In this document: positions 45,708-57,976 of the stretch, one piece after another
Numbering within the stretch: the first letter of the stretch is position 1
How the letters are laid out: every line of letters starts with the position of its first letter
DNA from: Pseudomonas sp. L5B5
GTDB lineage: Bacteria > Pseudomonadota > Gammaproteobacteria > Pseudomonadales > Pseudomonadaceae
DNA length: 64,000 nucleotides
Direction: 5' to 3'
Assembly (NCBI RefSeq): GCF_020520285.1
Contig: NZ_CP084742.1
Span: 5,939,501 to 6,003,500, forward strand
Notes under the pieces: generated by a model
What the model was told of the DNA's origin: nothing
Seen by the model: the letters and a program-made list of their open reading frames with translations, nothing else
The model's database searches: none
Position numbers and translations under genes: made by a program

Positions 45708-46379
45708 TCAGTGGTTGACCGTAAAGGCCAACATCGCCGAGAGCTGGCAGAGCGGGCGGCCGCTCTGCTGCTGCCACTGGTTGAACACCTCTTGCACCAG
45801 GGCCTGGTCGCGCTTGCTGCTGGGCACCTTGTCGATGATGTTCTGGGCGTTGAGGGCTGCGACCACGTCATTGCTGGGAATGAAGGTGTCCTTGCCTACC
45901 ATGCGCAGAAAACGTGGAGCCGAGAGCCCCCCCATCTGGTTGCCGTGCTTGGCCAGGTACTGCCAGAGGCCCGTGATGTCCTGGATCGGCCAGTCGGCGA
46001 TGAAGGCGCCGAAGCTGGCGTGCTGCTGCTCCACGTCGAGGATCATCTGGGCGTTGCGCGGGACGCTCTTGAGCTTGCCCAGGTGGCGGATGATCCGGGC
46101 GTCCTGCATCAGCCGCTCCAGGTGTTCGGCCCCCATCAGCACCACCTTGTGGGGATCGAAACCGAAGAACACCTGCTCGAAGACCGGCCACTTGGCGTCC
46201 ACCAGGCTGTGTTTCAGGCCGGCGCGAAAGACCCGCAAGGCCAGCAGCGACAGATAGCGATCGGCGCCCAGGGCGCGCAGATAGTCATCGCTGGCCGGGG
46301 TCGGCAGCCGGGCTTCCAGGGCCGCGGCGGAGCCAAAGCGGTTGAGACAGTATTCATTCAGCCATTTGTAGTCGTGCAT
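45708..46379 (-). CDS. DNA-3-methyladenine glycosylase I (Tag)-family protein, atypical
   Basis: A 223-residue HhH-GPD-like protein. The segment FDPHKVVLMGAEHLERLMQD then ARIIRHLGKLKSVPRNAQMI aligns well with E. coli Tag. But the Tag catalytic glutamate (E38) and base-stacking tryptophan (W46) positions are occupied by R and H (LALRVFRAGLKHSL), and the zinc-snap cysteines and histidine are absent. The protein is also longer. It may be a structural or different-specificity homologue rather than a 3-methyladenine glycosylase. The start ATG 46379 is preceded by a weak RBS. Confidence 0.7.
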   Translation of the reverse strand: MHDYKWLNEYCLNRFGSAAALEARLPTPASDDYLRALGADRYLSLLALRVFRAGLKHSLVDAKWPVFEQVFFGFDPHKVVLMGAEHLERLMQDARIIRHLGKLKSVPRNAQMILDVEQQHASFGAFIADWPIQDITGLWQYLAKHGNQMGGLSAPRFLRMVGKDTFIPSNDVVAALNAQNIIDKVPSSKRDQALVQEVFNQWQQQSGRPLCQLSAMLAFTVNH

Positions 46380-46439
46380 GCCTGCTCCGGGTCGTTTCGC
46401 GAATGTCGATCAAGGGGGCCGTGGTGCAAGGTGGAGGCA

Positions 46440-47813
<1,374 letters not shown>

Positions 47814-47951
47814 GTGCGGGTCGCATCTTGCGTAAGGTGGCGGCTATTCTACCCGCGCGACGGGCTCTGCTGAACCTGGGAGTCGATAGGTCGCAGCGCT
47901 TGGCGGTTGGCGCGCATTATCCAAGACACTTTCGACGACGGGAAAACAGGC

Positions 47952-48416
47952 ATGGCAAGGCAATTGGCAGCAGCATTGGCGATCATCACGACCCTGTTGC
48001 TGGGCGGGTGTGGCAACGACTACGGGGTCGACCAGTACGGCCGCAAAGTCGCTGCCGAACGGCTCGACAAGCAGTGGCTGGTCCTCAACTACTGGGCCGA
48101 GTGGTGCGGCCCGTGCCGCACCGAGGTGCCTGAGCTCAATGCCCTGGACGAGCAGCTCAAGGGGCAGTCGGTGACGGTACTGGGGGTCAATTTCGACAAC
48201 GTGCAGGGCGAAGAACTCAAGAGCGCCAGCGAGAAGCTGGGGATCAAGTTCACCGTACTGGCCCAGGATCCTTCGCCGATCTTCGACCTGCCGCGCACCG
48301 AGGCACTGCCGGTGACCTACATCATCGACGACCAGGGCAAGGTGCGTGAACAGTTGCTGGGGGAGCAGACCGCGGCGGGCGTGCTGGCGAAACTGCAGGC
48401 CCTGCGCGGTCATTGA
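47952..48416 (+). CDS. TlpA-family thioredoxin-like lipoprotein
   Basis: A 154-residue protein with a lipoprotein signal (LAIITTLLLGGCGNDYG; the lipobox cysteine is near residue 20) and a thioredoxin domain with active site WAEWCGPCRTEVPEL. It ends with a typical TlpA/ResA fold (LPVTYIIDDQGKVREQLLG). It probably reduces or isomerises periplasmic thiols. I use ATG 47952; the frame continues upstream without an RBS. It is divergent from arsC. Confidence 0.88.
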   Translation: MARQLAAALAIITTLLLGGCGNDYGVDQYGRKVAAERLDKQWLVLNYWAEWCGPCRTEVPELNALDEQLKGQSVTVLGVNFDNVQGEELKSASEKLGIKFTVLAQDPSPIFDLPRTEALPVTYIIDDQGKVREQLLGEQTAAGVLAKLQALRGH

Positions 48417-48449
48417 TGGGGGCTGTGGCCGGCTGGCGGCGACTCAGGG

Positions 48450-48854
48450 TCAGCCTTCTTCCAGCCACCAGCGCAGCGGCTTGCCTTCGGCAGGCCAGAA
48501 GCGCACCTGCTCGATGGGCGAGACATCCCAGCGCTCGACGGTTTCCAGGCTCTTGAGGAAACGTCGTTCCTGTTCCATCAGTGCCGGAGCGCAGAGCTTG
48601 CGGGTACTGCCCACCTTGCCGAAGCTGAGCTTGTCGCCGTCCAGCGTGTAGGGGGCGAACCAGTGGTTGCAACCGCCATTGCCATAGGCGCGGCCATCCG
48701 CGCCCAGGGTGATGGTCAGGTGGCTGTAGTCGATGAGCGGGCGTTCACCGATCCACTCAAGGATATAGCTGCGATCCTGTTGCAGTTTCAGCGGCTCGGC
48801 GGCGCAGCCCAGCAGGCCGGCGCCAAGGGCAGCGATGAGCGCCAGGCGTTTCAT
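48450..48854 (-). CDS. META-domain lipoprotein
   Basis: A 134-residue protein with a lipoprotein signal (MKRLALIAALGAGLLGCAAE) and a META/HslJ-type domain: ITLGADGRAYGNGGCNHWFA is the family signature, then STRKLCAPALMEQERRFLKS. Such proteins are linked to heat-shock or novobiocin-related phenotypes in E. coli (HslJ) but have no known activity. The ATG overlaps the preceding gene stop as ATGA. Confidence 0.86.
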   Translation of the reverse strand: MKRLALIAALGAGLLGCAAEPLKLQQDRSYILEWIGERPLIDYSHLTITLGADGRAYGNGGCNHWFAPYTLDGDKLSFGKVGSTRKLCAPALMEQERRFLKSLETVERWDVSPIEQVRFWPAEGKPLRWWLEEG

Positions 48855-49288
48855 TGAGCGGCCTGCTGGCATTTCGGGCACCGGTGGTGCTCGCCTTCAC
48901 TGCTCCAGCCGAGTTCGGCGATCCGTGCGCTGGCGGCGGGTTTGCGCGCCTTTTCGCCGAGCTTGGCGTCCACTGCGAACTCGAAGTCCAGTTGCTTCGA
49001 GCAACTGTCGCAGTTGACCTGCCATTGATGAATGGCCAGTTCGCCGAATACCGGGCCGCTGGCTACGGCAACCCATTGACCGACCGGATTGATCAGGTGG
49101 CGTACGGTGTCCACCGTCAGGCGCATGGACAGGTCCTTGCTGCCCTTGAGGGTGACCAGCAGTACATCGTTGGCACGGATCGAGCCACCATTGCCGGTGA
49201 CTTGATAGCGTCCCGGCACCAGTGCGCGGCATTCGATCAGGGTGTGTTGCGGGCTCATCAGGGTGTAGCGGAAATCGTGTTCGACCAT
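48851..49288 (-). CDS. Zinc-ribbon-containing protein of unknown function
   Basis: A 145-residue cytosolic protein ending in two CxxC pairs (VNCDSCSKQLDFEF and HHRCPKCQQA) that could bind one zinc. The N-terminal part (MVEHDFRYTLMSPQHTLIEC) has no recognised family. A strong RBS (GGAGGACCC) precedes ATG 49288, and its stop overlaps the META lipoprotein start, so the two are coupled. Confidence 0.8.
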   Translation of the reverse strand: MVEHDFRYTLMSPQHTLIECRALVPGRYQVTGNGGSIRANDVLLVTLKGSKDLSMRLTVDTVRHLINPVGQWVAVASGPVFGELAIHQWQVNCDSCSKQLDFEFAVDAKLGEKARKPAASARIAELGWSSEGEHHRCPKCQQAAQ

Positions 49289-49377
49289 GGGTCCTCCAAA
49301 TCTGCCGCGTATGCTAGCACGGGCCCCGGCGCCACAGGGCGCGGGCTGGCGACCTTCGATCAGCCCGGGTCGAGGGT

Positions 49378-50367
49378 TCAGCCATGGACCAGGTTCTGCG
49401 GCTGGCCGGCGAACCAGCTGGCAATGTTATGCAGGGTCGTGTCGGCGATCGCCGCCAGTGCCTCGCGGGTCAGGAAGGCCTGGTGCGCGGTCACTATCAC
49501 GTTGGGGAAGGTCAGCAGCCTGGCCAGCACGTCATCCTGCAGCGGCAGGTCGGAGCGGTCCTCGAAGAACAGTTGCGCCTCTTCTTCATAGACGTCCAGC
49601 CCCAGGTAGCCCAGCTGGCCGCTCTTGAGGGCATCGATCAGCGCCGGGGTATCCACCAGGCCACCGCGGCCGGTATTGATCAGCATCGCACCGGGTTGCA
49701 TCTGGGCCAGGCTGTGCGGGTTGATCAGGTAGCGGCTATCGTCGGTGAGCGGGCAATGCAGGCTGATGATCTGCGATTGCGCCAGCAGCTCCGGCAGGCT
49801 CAGGTAGCGTGCCCCGAGGGCCTGCACGGCCGGGTTGGGGTACGGGTCGTAGGCCAGCAACTGGCAACCGAAACCGGCCATGATGCGGGCGAAGGTGGCG
49901 CCGATCTGTCCGGTGCCGACAATGCCCACGGTCTTGTCGACCAGGTCAAAGCCGGTCAGGCCATGCAGGGTGAAGTCGCCTTCGCGGGTGCGGTTGTAGG
50001 CCCGGTGCAGGCGCCGATTGAGTGCCAGGATCAGGGCTACGGCATGTTCGGCCACGGCGTGGGGCGAGTAGGCCGGAACCCGGACCACATCCAGTCCCAG
50101 GCGCTTGGCGGCGGGCAGGTCGACATGGTTGTAGCCGGCCGAGCGCAGGGCGATCAGCCGCGTGCCGCCAGCGGCCAGGCGTTCGAGCACCGGCGCACCC
50201 AGGTCGTCGTTGATGAAGGCACAGACCACGTCATGGCGCTCGGCCAGGGCTGCGGTGTCCATGCTCAGGCGCGCGGCCTGGAACTGCAGCTCCAGGCCTG
50301 CGGGCTGCTGGGCACCCAGAAAGCTCTCGCGGTCGTAGTTCTGGCTGCTGAAAAGAATCGTACGCAT
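49378..50367 (-). CDS. ldhA: D-2-hydroxyacid dehydrogenase (D-lactate dehydrogenase, LdhA type)
   Basis: A 329-residue NAD-dependent dehydrogenase. The NAD-binding loop is KTVGIVGTGQIGATFARIMA; catalytic residues lie in IALRSAGYNHVD (Arg region), GAMLINTGRGGLVDT (conserved RGG) and VYEEE then VIVTAHQAFLT (His). The layout matches fermentative D-LDHs. The ATG at 50367 follows AAGGATG. The order ldhA then gacS is the one I recall around the P. aeruginosa gacS locus. Confidence 0.92.
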   Translation of the reverse strand: MRTILFSSQNYDRESFLGAQQPAGLELQFQAARLSMDTAALAERHDVVCAFINDDLGAPVLERLAAGGTRLIALRSAGYNHVDLPAAKRLGLDVVRVPAYSPHAVAEHAVALILALNRRLHRAYNRTREGDFTLHGLTGFDLVDKTVGIVGTGQIGATFARIMAGFGCQLLAYDPYPNPAVQALGARYLSLPELLAQSQIISLHCPLTDDSRYLINPHSLAQMQPGAMLINTGRGGLVDTPALIDALKSGQLGYLGLDVYEEEAQLFFEDRSDLPLQDDVLARLLTFPNVIVTAHQAFLTREALAAIADTTLHNIASWFAGQPQNLVHG

Positions 50368-50431
50368 GGCTGCATCCTTGTTCGAAGGCGCCCAGCATGC
50401 GGCCTGGACGCTCGGCTGAAGTTGCCCTGGG

Positions 50432-53185
<2,754 letters not shown>

Positions 53186-53397
53186 GCAACTCTCCTGCTT
53201 CCACGCGATTTTGATAGGTCTACGGCACGTCCGTGATGCGCCACCTGCGCAGTGTAACGATTTGCCGAGGGCCAATCTTGGCAAATTGTTTCGCCACTGC
53301 CGGTGGTCAGGGAAGGCAGGGTGCGACCAAGGCATCGGTTGCCGTGTCCCGGGCAATCTTGAATAATCCGCCAACTGAGAATCACTTGCACAAGCCA

Positions 53398-54120
53398 ATG
53401 ACTCCCGCATCTATCGACCCTCCCCGCATCCTGGCCATAGAAGACGACCCGGTGCTCGGTGCCTATGTGCATGAGCAGCTGCAGCGTTGCGGTTTTGCCG
53501 TGACCTGGTGCCGCAACGGCCAGGAAGGGCTGGGTATCGCCCGCCAGCAACCGTTCGATGTCCTGCTGATGGACATCCTGTTGCCCGGCATGGACGGTCT
53601 GACGGTACTGACCCACTTGCGCCAGAGCCATTCCACGCCCGTGCTGCTGATGTCGGCCCTGGGGGCGGAAGCCGATCGCATCAGCGGTTTTCGCCTGGGG
53701 GCCGACGACTACCTGCCCAAGCCTTTCAGCATCGCCGAGCTGCGGGTGCGCATCGAAGCCATCCTGCGTCGGGTGGCGCTGGACCGGCGCCCGATGCCAC
53801 CGGTCTCCGGCAGCCTGTTGCAGAGCCTGCGTTTCGACGACGAGCTGTGCGATGTGTTCTTCGCCGAGCAATGGGCCGGCTTGACCCGCAGCGAGTACCG
53901 CCTGCTGGAGACCCTGCACCGCAATGCCGATGAAGTGCTGAGCAAGGCCTTCCTTTACCAGCATGTGCTGCAGCGTGGTTATGCCGCCCATGACCGTAGC
54001 CTGGACATGCATGTCAGCCAGATCCGTCGCAAGCTCAAGGTGCTGGGGTACAGCGAGCGCCAGTTACGCACTGTGTGGGGCAAGGGGTATGTGCTGAGTG
54101 CCCTCGATGAACTGGCCTGA
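53398..54120 (+). CDS. OmpR-family response regulator, PirR-like
   Basis: A 240-residue regulator with receiver domain (ILAIEDDPVLGAYVHEQLQR, phospho-acceptor in VLLMDILLPGMDGLTVL, KPFSIAELRVR) and winged-helix output (LTRSEYRLLETLHRNADEVL, SLDMHVSQIRRKLKVLG, LRTVWGKGYVLSALDE). Its position between gacS and cysM resembles that of PirR (ferric enterobactin response) in P. aeruginosa. No PirA receptor gene follows here. The ATG at 53398 has no clear RBS. It overlaps the kinase start by about 14 bases. Confidence 0.82.
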   Translation: MTPASIDPPRILAIEDDPVLGAYVHEQLQRCGFAVTWCRNGQEGLGIARQQPFDVLLMDILLPGMDGLTVLTHLRQSHSTPVLLMSALGAEADRISGFRLGADDYLPKPFSIAELRVRIEAILRRVALDRRPMPPVSGSLLQSLRFDDELCDVFFAEQWAGLTRSEYRLLETLHRNADEVLSKAFLYQHVLQRGYAAHDRSLDMHVSQIRRKLKVLGYSERQLRTVWGKGYVLSALDELA

Positions 54121-55480
54121 ACTGCCTGGCCGGCATTCGGTGTTCTGGAAGCTGGCATTCCTGCTGGTGGCGTTCTGCCTGTTGATGATCTGGCTGAGCT
54201 GGTCCTGGGGGCGTTATGTCGAGCAGAAGAACCTGTACCTGTCCGATGAAGCCCGCGCGACCCTGCGCGCCTACGCAGGGGAGGCTGAACAGGCCTGGAA
54301 GAGCGGCCAGCAGACCGGCGTCGATGTCTGGGTCCAGCAGATGGCCAATCGCGAAAAGAGCTGGGTCGGGGTCATCGGCAGCGACCTGCAGTCCCTGAGC
54401 AGCTATCCCTTGAAGCCCATGGAGGCCCAGCGCCTGACCTTCCTCAGAGGGCCGGACTGGCCGGTGAGCCGGCATGCCCGGGGCCTGCCATGGTTGAAGG
54501 TCGCGTTCCCCGACGAGCCCTCCGCTGGCAGCCTGGTGATCGAACTGCCGCAGCGCTTCATGCCCGGTCGCTACCGGTTGTTCTGGCAGGTCATGACCAA
54601 TGGCGTGATACCCGGCCTCTTCACCCTGTTGCTGTGCGTGGGGCTGTACCGCTTGCTGGTCGTACCGCTCAACCAGCTGCGCGAGCAGGCCAATGCCTGG
54701 CGCGCGGAACAACTGAACGTGCGTCTCAGCAGCGAAACGACCTTGCGCAGGGATGAGCTGGGGGACCTGGGCCGGGCGTTCGACCAAATGTCCGAGCGCT
54801 TGCAAAGCACCGTGGCGACCCAGCAACAGTTGTTGCGAGACTTGTCCCATGAGCTGCGCACGCCCTTGAGTCGCCTGCGGGTGGCCTGCGAGGGGGAACA
54901 GAGCCTTGCGGCGCTGCGTGAGCGCCTGGGCCGGGAAATCGATGGCATGCAGCGCCTGGTGGAAGACAGCCTGCAACTGGCCTGGCTGGACACTGAGCGC
55001 ACGCCCCTGGCCGAGGAGCAGATCCAGATCCAGGCCCTGTGGGAAATGCTCAGTGAAAATGCCTGCTTCGAAAGCGATTGGCCAACTGGGCAGTTGCGCT
55101 GTGAGCTGGCAGCCGACTGCTGGGTGCAAGGCCACCTCAATACCTTGGCCCAGGCCCTGGAAAACATCTTGCGCAACGCTATCCGGCATTCCCCGCCCGG
55201 CGCCCGGGTGACCCTGGCTGGCCAGCTCGAGGGCCGGTACTGGCACCTGTGGCTGGACGATCAGGGACCAGGGGTGGCCGAGCAGGATCTGGAGCGGATC
55301 TTCGCGCCCTTTACTCGCCTGGACGGTTCTCGTCCCGGGGACGGTGGCTTTGGCCTGGGCTTGAGCATCGCGCGCAATGCCGTGGGGCGCCAGGGCGGAC
55401 AGATCTGGGCGTGCAATACCGAACATGGCTTGCGTATCCATCTACGCTTGCGGGCCGCACGGTTGCCAGCGAGTGCCTGA
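54107..55480 (+). CDS. Sensor histidine kinase, PirS-like
   Basis: A 457-residue kinase with a first membrane helix (FWKLAFLLVAFCLLMIWLSW), a periplasmic domain of about 130 residues, a second helix (GVIPGLFTLLLCVGLYRLLV), HAMP, H-box DLSHELRTPLSRLRVA, N-box ALENILRNAIRHSP and G-boxes DDQGPGVAEQ and GGFGLGLSIARN. I use ATG 54107, which lies inside the end of the regulator gene; GTG 54098 is an alternative start. Stimulus is unknown; the synteny with PirS suggests an iron/siderophore signal but the pirA receptor gene is absent. Confidence 0.82.
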   Translation: MNWPELPGRHSVFWKLAFLLVAFCLLMIWLSWSWGRYVEQKNLYLSDEARATLRAYAGEAEQAWKSGQQTGVDVWVQQMANREKSWVGVIGSDLQSLSSYPLKPMEAQRLTFLRGPDWPVSRHARGLPWLKVAFPDEPSAGSLVIELPQRFMPGRYRLFWQVMTNGVIPGLFTLLLCVGLYRLLVVPLNQLREQANAWRAEQLNVRLSSETTLRRDELGDLGRAFDQMSERLQSTVATQQQLLRDLSHELRTPLSRLRVACEGEQSLAALRERLGREIDGMQRLVEDSLQLAWLDTERTPLAEEQIQIQALWEMLSENACFESDWPTGQLRCELAADCWVQGHLNTLAQALENILRNAIRHSPPGARVTLAGQLEGRYWHLWLDDQGPGVAEQDLERIFAPFTRLDGSRPGDGGFGLGLSIARNAVGRQGGQIWACNTEHGLRIHLRLRAARLPASA

Positions 55481-55597
55481 AGTGCCCGGCAGTCGGTCTT
55501 ATGCCAATAAGCCATAAGACCCTCACTTTGCGTGATATGGCGTCAGAGGGTTTGCCGGTATGATAGGCGCCCCCGCAGTCTGGATTGCGAATACGCC

Positions 55598-56500
55598 ATG
55601 ACCCTGCAATACCCAACCATCGCCGATTGCGTCGGCAACACCCCGCTGATTCGTTTGCAGCGCCTGCCCGGTGTCACCAGCAACACCCTGTTGCTCAAGC
55701 TCGAGGGCAATAACCCGGCGGGCTCGGTCAAGGACCGTCCGGCACTGTCGATGATCACCCGGGCCGAGTTGCGCGGGCAGATCCAGGCCGGCGATACCCT
55801 GATCGAGGCGACCTCGGGCAATACCGGTATCGCCCTGGCCATGGCTGCGGCGATCAAGGGCTACAAGATGATCCTGATCATGCCCGACAACTCCAGTGCC
55901 GAGCGCAAGGCGGCGATGACCGCCTATGGCGCCGAACTGATCCTGGTGAGCCAGGAGGAAGGCATGGAAGGCGCCCGCGACCTGGCCGAGCAGATGCAGG
56001 CCGAAGGGCGTGGCAAGGTCCTCGACCAGTTCGCCAACGGTGACAATCCCGAGGCCCACTACACTGGTACCGGCCCGGAAATCTGGCGCCAGACCCAGGG
56101 CGGCATCACGCACTTCATCAGTTCGATGGGCACCACCGGCACCATCATGGGGACCTCTCGCTACCTGAAGGAGCAGAACCCCGAGGTGCAGATCGTTGGC
56201 CTGCAACCGATGGAAGGCTCGGCCATCCCCGGCATCCGTCGCTGGCCCGAGCAGTACCTGCCGAAGATCTATCAGGCCAGCCGCGTCGACCGGATCGTCG
56301 ACATGGCCCAGGGCGAGGCCGAGGACGTGACCCGACGCCTGGCTCGCGAAGAAGGCATCTTCTGTGGCGTGTCCTCCGGTGGTGCGGTGGCGGCGATGCT
56401 GCGCTTGTCCCGGGAAGTGGAAAACGCGGTCATGGTCGCGATCATCTGCGACCGTGGCGATCGTTACCTTTCGACCGGCATTTTCGATGCGCCCAACTGA
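55598..56500 (+). CDS. cysM: Cysteine synthase B CysM
   Basis: A 300-residue PLP-dependent enzyme making cysteine from O-acetylserine and sulfide or thiosulfate. The PLP lysine is K45 in [14 protein letters not shown], the glycine-rich phosphate loop is [15 protein letters not shown], and [11 protein letters not shown] and [13 protein letters not shown] complete the site. The ATG 55598 follows the frame of the P. aeruginosa protein. The stop TGA overlaps the rlmD ATG by one base. Confidence 0.95.
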   Translation: MTLQYPTIADCVGNTPLIRLQRLPGVTSNTLLLKLEGNNPAGSVKDRPALSMITRAELRGQIQAGDTLIEATSGNTGIALAMAAAIKGYKMILIMPDNSSAERKAAMTAYGAELILVSQEEGMEGARDLAEQMQAEGRGKVLDQFANGDNPEAHYTGTGPEIWRQTQGGITHFISSMGTTGTIMGTSRYLKEQNPEVQIVGLQPMEGSAIPGIRRWPEQYLPKIYQASRVDRIVDMAQGEAEDVTRRLAREEGIFCGVSSGGAVAAMLRLSREVENAVMVAIICDRGDRYLSTGIFDAPN

Positions 56501-57852
56501 TGGCTAAGAACGAGAGAGGCCTGCGCTTCCAGCCTGCGGGCGGCAGCCGGGCACCCCAGATTCCGGTGGGCAAGAAACAACGCCTGAGCATCCAGCGCCT
56601 GGCCAACGATGGCCGCGGCATTGCCTTCCTGGAAGGGCGCACCTGGTTCGTCAATGGCGCCCTCGCCGGTGAAGAGGTCGAGGCGCGGGTACTGGGTACC
56701 CATGGCAAAGTGGTGGAGGCCCGCGCCGAGCGCATCTTCAGCGCCAGCGAACTGCGTCGGCCGGCGCCCTGCGCCCATGCCGGGCGTTGCGGCGGTTGTA
56801 GCGTCCAGCACCTGCCCCACGAGCAACAGCTTGCCCTGAAACAGCGCATGCTGGCCGAGCAACTGTCCAAGGTCGCGGGTGTCGAGCCTGAAGCCTGGGC
56901 CGAGCCCTTGAGCGGTCCGGAGTTCGGCTATCGACGCCGGGCCAGGGTGGCGGTGCGCTGGGACAACAAGGCCAGGCAGCTTGAAGTGGGCTTTCGCGCG
57001 GCCGGCAGCCAGGACATCGTCGCCATCGACGATTGCCCGGTGCTGGTACAAGCCTTGCAACCGATCATGCAGCGCTTGCCGGCCATGCTGCGCCGCCTGA
57101 GCAAGCCCCAGGCTCTGGGGCATGTGGAGTTGTTCAGCGGCTCGGCCCTGGCCGTGTTGCTGCGACACATGGCGCCGTTGTCCGAAGCCGACCTGGGAAT
57201 CCTCAAGGATTTCTGCGATTTCCATCAGGCGCAGTTGTGGTTGCAAGGCGAGGGCGAGCCGCAACCGTTCGATCCGTCGCAAACCCTGGGCTATCGCCTG
57301 GAGACGTGGGACCTGCACTTGGCTTATCGGCCGGGGGACTTTGTCCAGGTCAATGCCGGGGTCAACGAGGCCATGGTGGCCCAGGCCCTGGAATGGCTGG
57401 CGCCACAAGCCGATGAGCGAGTGCTGGATCTGTTTTGCGGCCTGGGCAACTTTGCCCTGCCGCTGGCTCGCCGGGTGAAAGAAGTGGTGGCAGTGGAAGG
57501 CGTGGCGACCATGGTGGCGCGTGCTGCTGCAAACGCTGCCAGCAACAATTTGCATAACACCAGCTTTTTTCAAGCCGATTTATCCCAGCCCCTGGGTGTT
57601 GCCGAGTGGGCCGATCAGGGCTTTTCTGCGGTACTCTTGGATCCACCCCGCGACGGTGCCTTCGAGGTGGTTCGCAAGCTCGCGACCCTCGGCGCCAAGC
57701 GGTTGGTGTATGTGTCATGCAACCCGGCGACACTGGCCCGTGACACGGTCGAACTGACCAGGCAGGGCTATCGGTTAAAACGTGCCGGGATTCTCGATAT
57801 GTTTCCTCAGACGGCGCATGTCGAGGCCATGGCGTTATTCGAAGCGAGCTAG
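56500..57852 (+). CDS. rlmD: 23S rRNA m5U1939 methyltransferase RlmD
   Basis: A 450-residue enzyme: TRAM-like domain ([20 protein letters not shown]), the iron-sulfur cysteines in [16 protein letters not shown], the SAM-binding motif [19 protein letters not shown] and the catalytic [13 protein letters not shown]. It methylates U1939 of 23S rRNA. It overlaps cysM by one base and precedes relA. Confidence 0.95.
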   Translation: MAKNERGLRFQPAGGSRAPQIPVGKKQRLSIQRLANDGRGIAFLEGRTWFVNGALAGEEVEARVLGTHGKVVEARAERIFSASELRRPAPCAHAGRCGGCSVQHLPHEQQLALKQRMLAEQLSKVAGVEPEAWAEPLSGPEFGYRRRARVAVRWDNKARQLEVGFRAAGSQDIVAIDDCPVLVQALQPIMQRLPAMLRRLSKPQALGHVELFSGSALAVLLRHMAPLSEADLGILKDFCDFHQAQLWLQGEGEPQPFDPSQTLGYRLETWDLHLAYRPGDFVQVNAGVNEAMVAQALEWLAPQADERVLDLFCGLGNFALPLARRVKEVVAVEGVATMVARAAANAASNNLHNTSFFQADLSQPLGVAEWADQGFSAVLLDPPRDGAFEVVRKLATLGAKRLVYVSCNPATLARDTVELTRQGYRLKRAGILDMFPQTAHVEAMALFEAS

Positions 57853-57976
57853 GATGGCTTGTCTAATCCGACTGGTCCGTCAGGTCCGACTCGCGGGCCC
57901 TGCGAGCAAGACCTGAGTGTTGTGAAGGTCAGCGATTTGACGCATTGAAGGTGCGTCGTAGGGAAGGTAAAGCAAG

